Shown here in pieces: positions 1 to 10,990 of a stretch of DNA of 64,000 nt (positions within the stretch are counted from its first letter, which is position 1; the number at the start of each line of letters is the position of its first letter). The position numbers and the translations under genes are program-made. This DNA is from Paramecium tetraurelia (lineage: Eukaryota > Ciliophora > Oligohymenophorea > Peniculida > Parameciidae): NCBI RefSeq assembly GCF_000165425.1, contig NW_001799288.1:461067-525066 (forward strand), in the 5' to 3' direction. Below the pieces are notes generated by a model that was given only the letters and a program-made list of their open reading frames with translations, searched no databases and was not told where the DNA came from.

Positions 1-250
1 CTAGATCCAAGGATAACCTGTATTCATCCAAAAATAACCTGTATAAATCCAAGGATAACCTGTATAAATCCAAGGATAACCTTTATAAATTAAATTTAAT
101 GTAAAAGACGAAAAATAAGGAGAGCAAAAATAAAAACAACCATCTACATAAATCAATAATAATAATATATAATTTCCTATTTGCCCAAATTTTCAATAAA
201 ATAATATCTAAATTTAGAGGTATGCGACGACTAAGCCAATAGGAAATTGA
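1..250 (+). CDS. Q-rich repeat protein, C-terminal fragment (5' end outside window)
   Basis: The frame beginning at base 2 is open with TAA/TAG as Gln and ends at TGA 248-250. It starts with four copies of a seven-residue unit (consensus IQGQPVQ) and continues as a Gln/Asn-rich tail ending in a less biased stretch (ICPNFQQNN, then ATTKPIGN). The other plus frames give poor composition. No known domain is visible in the fragment, so no function is proposed. It converges on the next gene with a 66-bp gap, a normal arrangement here. The start and most of the protein lie left of the window. Confidence 0.6.
6..89 (+). repeat. Four tandem 21-bp repeats, in frame
   Basis: Four direct copies of TCCAAGGATAACCTGTATAAA with 0-3 mismatches each. 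The period of 21 bp is exactly seven codons, so the array encodes a heptapeptide repeat of the overlapping Q-rich protein. More copies may lie left of the window. Confidence 0.85.
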
Positions 251-316
251 ATTAGAATATTATATTATTCAGATAATATAATTTATTTAGCTTTTTTTAC
301 AATATTATATACATTA

Positions 317-2487
317 TCAAGTAAATTTAATATAATCATATTGGATAACCTTTTTAAAGTTGATCTAATCATGCAATTCATAATCCTCATCTTGAAATGT
401 AATCTAATGATATTTTACAATATAACCTTTTCTAATTTTAAATAATTTCTCAATTAATTCAATCTTATTGGGTTTTGTAATTTTTGAAAAAAATATTACT
501 CCCAATTAGTATCATTAAAAAATGGATGTTGTCTAATTTGTTCAAGATTTATTCTTTTTTCATAGTTTTTATTTGTCAATTTATTTATTAAACTTATTGC
601 TTCCTATTTTAAATTATCAATTTACCTTGTGAAAATATTAAGGGTAACTAATTTGACATGTCAAAATACTCAAAATAATTTAATTGCTAGTAGTACCCTC
701 AAATGGATGACATCCAGATAGAAGCTCATATGCTAAAATTCCAAATTAATAATAATCAGTCCATTTTCCAATTTTCCCCTCATCCAAATATTCCGGAGTC
801 TTATAGTAAATTGATTAAAACCCATAATTTTGAAGACCTATTAATTTAATGCTTCCTTTTGATGTCAACAAAACATTATTCAAACAGAGATTATTATATA
901 TAATATTCTAGCTATGTAAATACTCTAAAGCTATTAAAATTTGACTTAGATAATATTTGGCCTAATTAATTGTAATTCTTTCTAAAGCATTCAAAATCGA
1001 GTATAAACTGCCACCATTACAATGTTCAAATGCCAAATATAAATACTTAGGAGTTTGAAAGGCATACTATAATTAAATGATGTATGGATTATCGACTGAA
1101 GTTAAAGTACGTACTTCATGTATAGCTTCTCCAAGTAGACCATTTTATATTAATAACTATTTGTTGAGACATTTCAGAGCATAAGTCGATCCATCTAATT
1201 CACAATAAGCCTTGAAAACACAGCTTATTTAATCACTCATCAAAAGAGATTTTAAAACGAAATCTTTGAATTTAGGAATCTAATGAGTTAATTTAGGCAT
1301 CAAAGATGATAAATCAGAGATCTTACGTCTTATCGGTGTCTAACTGTCTCTTTTTGGAGCAATACTTGAAGGAGGAGAATCTAAGTCGATTTCTTCTAAT
1401 TTAATGAATATATTGTTTAGTTACAATCCAGTAGCAACATTTTTAGTATAGGTTATACCTTTTTTAATCAGATTCGACCATCTTGTTAAATGATCAATTG
1501 TTGGTAAACCTATTATTATATCATGATGACTCTCTCCTTGCAGTTAAATGTAAAAGTATCCTTTTTTAAGTTTGAAACTTGTATAATTAGAATTGACCTG
1601 AGAAATTTAAGATAGTTTTATTGATTCTCTGATTTCAGTCTAACATTTATCCTTATACCTTATTAGATGATCACCCAAAGGGTTTATCACTAAATATCTT
1701 TGTTTAATAGTCCAAGGACTTGAACCGGGTGAAAAATAGGTTCCCTTTGCAATAAATGGATTGATTTGAGAAAACAATTAGATTTCTGTTACTAATGGCA
1801 TTTTATTAATTAGGCTCAATAAAAACAACTGCATTTTCAAGGAGGCAATATTGAACACATTGTTATTTTAACGATCTTGAATCAAAAAATCAACATCTTT
1901 TTCTTGGAGCATTTGGATGGCTTAAGTGTTCTCCATTCTGCAAGCCAAATGAAGAGCACTACTCTATTAAGTGACTAAATTCGGATTGATGCTTTAATAA
2001 TTTAGCAAATACCTAGTTACTAAATAATTAATTGAACATTACTTTAGAGATGCTATTATCTAATGGATATCATCAATGAAGTCCATCCATCTAAAGTTTC
2101 TTAATTGATATCTAAACAATAAGGTAAATAGACTTTCAAAATTTCCAATTTACCAAAATAACAAATCCAATGCAATAAGGTCCAGCCTTCTTTATTTGAT
2201 TGATTAGCAATTTCTTTATTTAAATGTTTTTCAATATAATCTAATTTATTAGCTTTTATTCTATCTACAATTGTGTCATACAAATTTATTTATTTATTAT
2301 TATGTGATTCTTCAAAAAAATATGGACTAAAATCTACTTCTGAATGTTTTATCTCCTTCAAAAGAGAAAAATTTAGATGAGGATCTAGAACTTTAATTGA
2401 TAAAATATCTAGAGGTTCTATGTTTTCACAATCACAACCGTGCACTATACGAGTCTTTAATATATATAAAGAAAACCTGGAAGCCAT
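317..2487 (-). CDS. Ankyrin - PH - pseudokinase protein
   Basis: About 700 residues after removing three introns (22, 23, 23 nt, near 615-636, 395-417 and 1998-2020); exon length then divides by three. Start is the ATG at 2485-2487. Ankyrin-like units (GWTLLHWICYFGKLEILK, SSALHLACRMEN) occupy roughly residues 90-190. A PH-type segment follows (KQRYLVINP, GYFYIQLQGE, RWSNL). From about residue 390 there is an AGC-like kinase fold with the beta-3 lysine kept (YALKCL), but the glycine loop is not recognisable, the HRD motif reads YNN (IIYNNLCLNNVLL) and DFG reads GLQ. The APE-like motif (TPEYLD) and the DYYQFGILAYEL helix are intact. The catalytic and metal-binding Asp are both absent, so it is probably a membrane-lipid-binding scaffold or regulator rather than an active kinase. 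Family fold is clear; the role is inference. Confidence 0.85.
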
Positions 2488-2688
2488 ATTTAAAAAGATA
2501 TAAAGTAAACTGTTCACATTTTAGTTAAATTGTTTTACTAACTGATTAGATAAGACTATCAGTAGTTGTAAGTGTAATAAATATGCTTATTTATTCGATA
2601 TGCATTTATGGTGCTAAGTATTATAATCTTAATTCCACATCCATTATTTTTTTATATAAAATAATAATAATAATTATATAATTAATTA

Positions 2689-3958
2689 TCAATTTTATGC
2701 TTTCACAAGAACTTTAATTCGTATAGAGGACCTTTTTAACAATGCCAAAGTGGGATTGACAGCTTAAAAAAATTCTCCATCCACTTAGAAATAAGGAGAG
2801 ACATTCTTTTTAAACGAGATCAAAAAAGGTCCTTCTCCCTATGCAATTCTAACTGCATTTCCATGAATGAACCTAAAATGTAAAAAATGCATAGAACCTT
2901 TCATTCGCCATTCCTATCATGGAATTAAAGCCCACAAACTCAATTTTCCCATCTCCAAAATCCTAAGGGACGAATTTATCTTAGATTTTCTAAGTACCTT
3001 CTTTCACAGCTACCTTTCCTCTGCAATTATCCCAAATGGCTCCAGCTCCACCAGAATAAGATTGTATATTTAAGCATAACAATGTAACAGGATCTCCACT
3101 TAATATAAACTTGGATTCGTTAAGAGGCTATTGATCTTCTCTTGTATTAACTCCCTTCGTCTTAAATAACACATCAGTAGAAACATTAGTCATTTATTCA
3201 ATTGTTACATTTTACTCTTTTAAAATTTGCATTCCTGAGATGACTTAATTGGTAGTAGGATTCTTGAGACACATTTTTTTAATACCCTCACAAAAGTAGA
3301 CACACTTATTACAACAAGCAGATTAAGTTCTTTTTTTATCAAAACCAAATCCTATACGAGCATCTACTCCAATGGAAAAATAATTTGACATCCTCTTATC
3401 TAGTTGTTTCAAGACCTCTTTGTCTTTTTAAAGAACTTCTTTTTGAAATAGATCTCCTTATTTTTTAATTCTCTTAAATGATCCAGTTTAAGCATCCACT
3501 GTAATATTGACTTCCCATAGATCGAAATCATGTATTTTTGCAGTGAGCCACTATGATATTTGCTGTTTGAAGTTTCTTAAGCAAGCCCCCAAATCTCCAT
3601 CTGTATCTCCGCCCCAACCTAAAACCCTTGAAAAATCATTTCCTGTTCCAAAGGGTATTATGCCAATAGGACAATTTACAAAGTCAACATTATGTTTCTG
3701 CATTTCATCAACAACCCACATCACAGTGCCGTCACCACCACAAACAATTACTCTAACTTAAACACTTCGTTATTGGAATTCTTTAATTCTTCTTAGATTC
3801 ATCTCGACTTAGTCTCTTTGATGAAGACTTGTGAAATAAACACTGATAGGTTTTTGATTAAGATTAAATTTAATTGTTTCTGCATCTAATTAAAGATACA
3901 CGCCTGCCCGATTACCACCAGAAGTGGGATTTACAAAAAGAAAAAAAGCAAATTCCAT
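2689..3958 (-). CDS. Diacylglycerol kinase (DAGK catalytic and accessory domains)
   Basis: 414 residues with one 25-nt intron near 2873-2897 that closes the frame exactly. The protein starts directly in the catalytic domain ([14 protein letters not shown]), has the nucleotide-binding [13 protein letters not shown] at about residue 73 and [19 protein letters not shown] shortly after. The accessory domain is recognisable by [15 protein letters not shown] and a C-terminal VDGE. There are no C1 or PH domains, so it is the catalytic core only, shorter than most animal DGKs. It would phosphorylate diacylglycerol to phosphatidic acid at membranes and so end DAG signalling. It is head-to-head with the next gene over 56 bp. 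Confidence 0.9.
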
Positions 3959-4014
3959 CTATAAATTAATAATATGAAAATAACAATATAAAGAATATAT
4001 ACAATTAATGGGTA
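3959..4014. promoter_or_regulatory. 56-bp divergent intergenic region
   Basis: The start codons of the DGK gene (minus) and the small hypothetical gene (plus) are 56 bp apart. Whatever promotes both genes must fit here or extend into coding sequence. It is AT-only-like sequence with no recognisable TATA position. Confidence 0.4.
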
Positions 4015-4693
4015 ATGAACGTTAGTCTAAAGTTTAGAATAATATAAAAAGTATTGAGATTTGAAAAAAGTAAACAATAAAAGGATTTTATCGTTTAAAA
4101 TATAAATTTATTTGGTTGATGGAAATTATGGACATTGATATTTAATCCCTTAAGAAATTGAGGATCTATAACGATCTCTTATTATTTAAATAGTAACTGG
4201 ATAAAAATATGTTTAAATCGCTGTGAGTATTTTGTAATCCACTAAATAGAAATTGGTCTAAAATTATGGGAAGATATTTAAACACATATTCCTAAAAGTG
4301 CAAATTTTTTATTGGAAATCAAAATAGTCTCAAATTGAAGCCAATTTCAATAATAGAATCAATATAAAGACTAAAGCCCTTATGGCTTATAAATAAATAC
4401 GATCCACATTACTCTAACATGACTTAAATTTAGCCTAGAATATTAAACTAGAATAATTTTTAATTAAGAAAGTGAAGTAAAGAATGACTTAAATATTTCT
4501 TTAGTTCTATTACAAGTATGTATAAATTATTTAGAATATATTTTCATTGTGTTTCATAACTATTAAATAAGAAGAATATAAATCTGTAATTATAGTAAAT
4601 TAAATAGATCCGTTATTGTTTTCACTTCCTTACTAATTATTTTATTATAAGACTATAGTTTAGATCTTAAAAAATTTTTATAAATGGCAATGA
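4015..4693 (+). CDS. Hypothetical helical protein, about 212 aa
   Basis: Not recognised. The model starts at ATG 4015-4017, removes one 40-nt intron (about 4111-4150, longer than usual here) and ends at TGA 4691-4693; the exon sum divides by three. The product is basic and mainly helical, with Gln-rich amphipathic stretches (e.g. LLQHDLNLAQNIKLEQFL) and a more hydrophobic C-terminus (DPLLFSLPYQLFYYK). No signal peptide or known motif is visible. It converges on the MORN/Q-rich gene with an 89-bp gap. The intron placement is the weak point. Confidence 0.55.
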
Positions 4694-4782
4694 AAGACCT
4701 TGGTATTTGAAGAAAAATGATGGGAATTTAGAATGGAATTCCATAATTTAGTATATTCAAATTTAGATTTATATTATAATAA

Positions 4783-7700
4783 TCAAAGCCTTATTGGGGA
4801 TAAGGATTTTATAATAGTAAAAGCAGGATATGCTCCTTTTGTAATTATTACTTTCTTTATGGGACTACTACATGGATCAACAAATCCATTTGCCATCCCT
4901 CTTTTTACAGTTCTTTATTCGCTTGTTCTTTTATCAGAATCAAACCGAGAAACCTTCATTTATCTTGATTCTTATATAGAATGATATAATTATGATAGTA
5001 TCTCTTTTTGAGCTGCCAACTATAATTTAATTTCCTATATATTTTATTAGGTATCTGATTAATCGTCAACAATGGTCACTTAAATATTTTCACTCATTTA
5101 ATCTGGCTTTATTTGAAATTATTTATCAGAGAAACTAATTTAACCTGGTAAGGAATGTTATGAAGGACAAGCTACAAACTTTAATTAAGTCTATGAAATC
5201 TATTTCTGAGATTATTTTTTCATCAATTCTTCAATGGATTCTTCATTCCTACTTTGCACTTTATCTTGCCTTTTTTTCTGTACTGTATTTTATTATTTCT
5301 ATTTTAGAATATTATTATCCTATTAATTCAGTTAATTCTGTTTTACAATAGAGTCCTCTTAATTTATTTTCTTCAGATTATTCTATTCTTATGGAAACTG
5401 GTTAGAAATAATAGACATTTATTATGAACATAAGGATTAATCTTATTTATTGTCTTCGAATGACAAATGATCCTATTTTTTATAAGAATTAATTAATTCA
5501 ATTTTAGTTTGTTAAGACTGACCTTACTGCTCTATCTTTTCTTAAATGATTAATGGTTATTTTTATGAATAAAATTATTCTTGTGATTAATATTAATTAA
5601 ATGAGTGATGTTAATTTGGATAGTTTTGCTAGCTAGATTGGTGTGATTGTGATCTTTGTTATTTATTTTCTCCAGAATATCCTGATCTACGTGATTGTCT
5701 TGATTAAGCATCCTATAATTTATCAATTTATAAATCATCTAATTCACTGTGAGAAACTGGTTATTTTTTAATGTTCATTGAATCACTTCTTGATTTTTTG
5801 CCATCTTCTTGTTGTTAACTTGATCTTCTGTTATGAAGTCTATCATTTACATTCACATTGTCTACATTCACATTATCTAAACTTTAAATATCATTAAATA
5901 ACATAGACTACTACTGATTATTTGCTATTTAGGATTATTCGAAATGAGGAGAATTATTATTATTATCAGCTATAATTGAATCCTCTTATTTCTTTTTTAA
6001 TTCACTCTTTAATACATCACTCACCGATTTAATAAATTCTTATTAGAAGCTTTCTGACTATTAGTAAGGGTAACTCTCCGAGGAATCCATTGAAACATTT
6101 GTTTTAAATCCTGGCTTACTTGAAGATATTTAATTTTCATCCTCTAATTGTTGTTGCTATGTTTTCAGCAATTCTAGTTCTCTTTGTTATTGTTCTATTA
6201 ATTATTGCATATGTTGTTAGTATTATTTGATCAACCTCATTTGAGGCTCATCATTAATCTCAAACTTATCAAAGTCAGTTTATGATTAGCTTCTTTTATG
6301 TTTGTGAAATTTCATTTAACTAGATTAATTAGATTCAGCTTAATTAAAAACAGCGGTGTTTCTCATATCTTAAGCGAAGTCTTATTGGCAAAAACTTATT
6401 TTTTTGTTGTGATCATTATCATATTATTATTTCATCTACTATTAAGTTTAATTCTATTATTAAACTTATTAAATTTATGACAATTGTTCTGTCTCTTAAA
6501 TTTACTATTATTATAATTGCAACTACTTATTTTAATCTTATTATTCTCTATGTGATTATTGTGGAGTTATTTATTGAGAAGCAACTTAGTTTATGGATTT
6601 AATTGATATTCTTTAAGACGCTGGTTATGATGATTGCTTAGATCTTTTTGAATCTCTTGGTTATGAAAATTCCTTAATCTATCTTGATTCCCATAATTAT
6701 TATGATTATTAAGATGTATCCAAAGGAAGCTATTCAGTTTGTTAATTCCCCTCATTTTGAAATTTATTTCTTTAGCTTTTTGATTAATTTTAATCTTCAA
6801 GTTGATGTTGCTGTTGTAATTTTTTGGAACCTTCAGAGGATTTACACTTTGATTGTTATAGATGTTTAGGACTCTTGACTTATTTGGATTGATTAGATTA
6901 TCTAGATTAATCCAATAATGATTTTCTCGATTACTCAACTGATTGTTCTTTTTTGTATTGTTTAGATTTTCTAATAATTTATTCAATATGATCTTTTGAT
7001 GAGGAAGGTTATTTTTCTTAAAACTAATCGCTCCTTTAACTATAATGTTCTTCACTATCCAATATTGCTTAATAAATTTGGCTTTATTAGGACTATACAC
7101 TTTTATTCTAATCAAAAGGTTTTATGAATTGAGTTTGAAGCTTTTTAATTTCCTCCACATATGCTGATTGACTTAATTTACTTGAAGATTTATTATTGAC
7201 TGACTCTTTCTTCCTTGAGCTTTAGATTAGATATTACTATGAATTAGAATGAGACTTTCTTGCTTTTTATTGAGGTTTATTAGATTTATTATGTTAAGAT
7301 TGGTCATTTTAATTTAGATCCTTCAATTATCCTTTATAATAATTTATTAACTATATGCTGTTCCTTTCGGGAGATGAATGGTATTTACTTCCATGCAGGG
7401 CTTCTGAGATTCTCTTATAAGAATTCGTGGTAGAATTTTGAAAATACTTATAATTTGAGAGCTTGCTCTTTTGTTCAGGACTTGGAGAGGCATTAGTTTA
7501 TTTTTAGATAGGTTCCTATCTTTAAAATTGGATTTCAAATAAGTCTTCAATCTCCTTAACATTGTTCAGAGTTATAGGTTGTCTAATTTAGATGGGATTT
7601 TTGTGATCACTATATGGAACTAATTTATGATAATAAAAATTAATATACACATTAAATCTTTGGGTGCAGCGCAGTTTTTAACTAATCCATTTTGAAAAAT

Positions 7701-8420
7701 TTCAATCAATTCTCCAAATCTCCACAGTCCTTTAGCCCATTATAATTCATCCTCCTTAAATAAATAAATGCCTCTGCCATGATACTTACCATTTTCAAAG
7801 AAACCTTAATAGACTTCCCCAGATGGTTGCTGCAATCTGCCTAGGCCATTCAGGGCTCCATCTTTAAATTGTCCACATTGAAATAATCCATTTTTAGGTA
7901 CAAATACTCCTAGGCCATTAGGTGCAACCTTATTTGCTGCATTCTTTCCTGTTACGCCATAGAATGTTCCCTCTAGCCAATCAATAGTTTGTAGAGCAGA
8001 ACTATTGTAACATTAGACACTCTTTAAGTTTGGAATTTCGCATGATTATTCTCTCTGACTAAGACCTCGAGTTGGTTTGCCATCTTGAAATGCAATTGTA
8101 ACTTCTCCTTACTTGAAATGGGCAGTCATGTTTCCATTGGGTAAACCGTTGAGCCATTTGCCATAATACTTTGCTTGTCTTGTTTAAATGAGACAATTTC
8201 CGTGTAATTTTGCAGAGTTAAATTATCCTTAGATGGTAGTTTTGGGAGGCAGGAAGAGTATTCCATTGCCATCTATTTAATCTGATTTCCATTCACCAAA
8301 ATAGGCAGATCCATTCTCCCATAAATAAACTCCGATCCCTTGTTTATATCTGGATTGTAATGTTTATCCTTGGTAGATTCCATCTTTGAATTCAAGTTGG
8401 GTTATTATACTATTGCGCAT
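4783..8420 (-). CDS. MORN-repeat protein with a very long Gln/Asn/Ser-rich tail
   Basis: About 1202 residues. The N-terminal 240 residues are MORN repeats (GIGVYLWENGSAYFGEW, GLGVFVPKNGLFQCGQF, GEVYQGFFENGKYHGRG). A single 29-nt intron (about 7619-7647) joins this frame to a long Gln-rich frame that stays open to TGA at 4783-4785, and the exon sum divides by three. The tail contains short charged coiled-coil-like segments and ends in a compositionally normal stretch (GFVDPCSSPIKKV, then KGAYPAFTIIK). MORN repeats usually bind membranes or assemble cortical structures; the tail looks disordered. An alternative is two adjacent genes, but no good ATG or stop separates them. A plus-strand membrane-like reading of 4733-5549 is a shadow. 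Confidence 0.7.
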
Positions 8421-8479
8421 TGCCGTTAATATTATAATATTAGGAGGGGAAAATAATAAATAAAAATTTAAATTCTGTA
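8421..8479. promoter_or_regulatory. 59-bp divergent promoter of MORN/Q-rich and gamma-tubulin genes
   Basis: The two start codons face away from each other over 59 bp of AT-rich sequence with runs of A and T. A shared bidirectional promoter is the simplest reading. Confidence 0.45.
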
Positions 8480-9924
8480 ATGCCTCGCGAAATCATCACA
8501 CTTCAAGTTGGATAATGCGGTAATCAAGGTGAGTGCATATTCAAATATTATTAGTTGGTATTGAGTTTTGGAAATAGTTAATCAAAGAGCATGGTATAAA
8601 TAATGAGGGAATTTTGGAGGAATTTGCACTCTAAGGAGATGATAGGAAGGATGTGTTCTTCTATTAGGCAGATGATGAACATTACATACCAAGAGCATTG
8701 TTGATAGACATGGAACCTAGAGTTATCAATTATATATAGACTTCTCAATTTTCAACTCTGTTCAATCCTGAGAATATATTCATTTCAAAAGATGGAGGTG
8801 GAGCAGGCAATAATTGGGCATGCGGTTATTCATAGGGAGAGAGATACTAGGAAGAGTTGATGGAGATGATAGACAGAGAAGCCGATGGATCAGACAGTTT
8901 GGAGGGATTTCTAATGCTTCATTCAATTGCTGGTGGTACAGGTTCAGGATCAGGATCATACATATTGGAGAGATTGAATGATCGTTTTCCCAAGAAAATC
9001 ATATAAACATACTCTGTGTTCCCTAATCAAAATGAGACAAGTGATGTTGTTGTTCAACCCTACAATTCTCTACTCACTCTTCGTAGATTAGCCTAGAATG
9101 CAGATGCAGTAGTTGTATTGGACAACACAGCCTTGAATAGAATAGCTGTTGACAGACTCAAAATACCCATTCCAACTGTGTCTCAGACCAATTCTCTGGT
9201 GGCTATGGTCATGGCAGCCTCTACCACTACACTTAGATATCCTGGATATATGAATAATGATTTAGTTAGCATTTTGGCTGGATTAGTTCCCACACCTCGA
9301 TGTCACTTTTTGATGACTGGCTATACTCCTTTGACTATTGATAGACATGTATAATTTAACATAATAAATTTAGATTTCATCTGTAAGAAAAACTACAGTC
9401 TTGGATGTCATGAGAAGACTACTCTAGACTAAGAACATTATGGTTTCAACATCTACGAAGAATGGAAATTACATTTCGATTTTGAACATCATTCAAGGGG
9501 ATGTGGATGCTACTCAGATCCATAAAAGTTTGTAAAGAATTAGGGAGCGCAAACTGGCCAGTTTCATTGAATGGGGTCCCACTTCAATTCAAGTAGCTCT
9601 TTCGAAGAAGAGTCCTTACATCGAGACTTCTCATAAGGTCAGTGGACTGATGTTGGCTAATCACACTAGTATCCATTCAGTATAATATTTATAAAACTGT
9701 TTTAGCTTTTTGATAGAATATTAAAACAATATCACAAGTTGAGAAACAGGAATGCTTTCTTAGATTAATACAAAAAAGAACCTATGTTTAAGGATTCACT
9801 CGACGAATTCGACGAATCAAGAGAGTGTTTGGAGTCCCTTATTAGTGAGTACAAGGCTGCTGAATCGAAGAACTACTTGGATTGGGGAAACGATGACAAT
9901 ATGAGAATCGAAGAGTAACAGTGA
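8480..9924 (+). CDS. TUBG: Gamma-tubulin
   Basis: 455 residues after removing introns of 26, 25 and 26 nt (about 8529-8554, 9349-9373, 9685-9710); exon length is exact. N-terminus [16 protein letters not shown], the GTP-binding [10 protein letters not shown] at about residue 142, and [20 protein letters not shown] identify gamma rather than alpha or beta tubulin. The C-terminus lacks the acidic poly-Glu tail of alpha/beta tubulins. It nucleates microtubules at basal bodies and the spindle. It lies between two MORN-repeat genes; the downstream one starts only 28 bp after its stop. Confidence 0.97.
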
Positions 9925-9952
9925 AAATATATGTTTTTATTAATTAAAATAA

Positions 9953-10974
9953 ATGGGTAATTGTACTAAAATGTGTTATGTTAATGAAGGCGTACAATAG
10001 CTTACTAAAAAGGAAGAATTTGCAATAGAGACTGGAATCAAGAGTGACGATTTGATTATGCACTCAACCCAAGGGAAATCCAAGGAGAATAAGGATGATC
10101 AATATTCATAATGCTCAAATAAAAGTGCTCTTCCTTAAATAATCTCCATTGAAGACGAACTCTTGATCCAATCCACTTTGAATTCAAGTGTTCCTATGAA
10201 ACTCAGAAAAATATTGATGGAGGATGATGCCTACTATGAGGGAGAGTGGATGTAAGGTAAACGTTGGGGATAGGGAGAATAGAGATGGCCAGATGGGTAT
10301 GACTTATCTCAATTTGAGTTTCTAGGTCAACTTACATAGGGGAATGGAAGAATAACAAGGCGAATGGGTATGGTGTTTTGACCCATTCCGATGGAGATGT
10401 CTACAAAGGAGAATGGCTCAATGATCAAGCCCACGGAAAGGGTGTTTACATAAACTTCAACCAGGCCAAATACGAAGGCGACTGGGTCAAAGATAGACAA
10501 GAAGGATACGGAGTTGAGAGTTGGCCGGATGGGTCAATTTTTGAAGGTAGTTTATGGATACATATTCAGGATATTACAAACACGGAAAGAAGGAAGGGGT
10601 TGGGAAGCTGACTTATCCAGATGGCTCTAAGTACGAGGGCAATTTTCAGATGAACAATCTCCATGGGTAGGGAAAGTACATTTGGCCTGATGGACGAATA
10701 TATGAAGGCGATTGGGTCAATAATTAGATGAATGGGAAGGGCATGATGAAGTGGGAAGATGGTATGGAATGCCAATTATCTAGGGAGATAGTATGAGGGA
10801 GAATATAGGGAAGGATAGAAACATGGGTTTGGAACGTTGATATGGGAGGATGGACACAAATATGTGGGTCAATGGGTGATGGGAAAATAGGACGGGGCTG
10901 GCGAATACTTCTTTACTAATGGTACTTCTCGTAAGGGAGTGTGGAAAGAAGGCAAACGGATCTAATGGGAATGA
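9953..10974 (+). CDS. N-terminally acylated MORN-repeat protein
   Basis: 315 residues with introns of 29, 23 and 22 nt (about 10301-10329, 10548-10570, 10761-10782); exact frame. It starts MGNCTKMC, a good N-myristoylation site (Gly2) with Cys4 and Cys8 available for palmitoylation. After about 90 residues of linker come eight or so MORN units (YYEGEWMQGKRWGQGEQ, YKGEWLNDQAHGKGVY, YEGDWVNNQMNGKGMMKW). MORN proteins with dual acylation are expected at the plasma membrane or alveolar membranes of the cell cortex; that location is inference. It sits 28 bp after gamma-tubulin and 16 bp before the AGC kinase ATG. Confidence 0.9.
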
Positions 10975-10990
10975 TTATTTAATAAATACT

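Noticed and set aside
1-90. Possible telomeric or subtelomeric repeat at the left edge
   Set aside because: The unit is 21 bp and coding in phase; it contains no CCCCAA/CCCAAA-type runs expected of Paramecium telomeres.
4733-5549. Plus-strand membrane-protein-like reading (hydrophobic stretches around 4840-4920 and 5220-5310)
   Set aside because: The minus strand is open over the same bases as part of a 1202-residue gene with exact frame, and the plus readings have no consistent splice or start. They are shadows of Gln-rich codons.
6298-7115. Several standard-code ORFs on both strands inside the Gln-rich tail
   Set aside because: They arise from reading TAA/TAG as stops; in the ciliate code one long minus frame explains the region.
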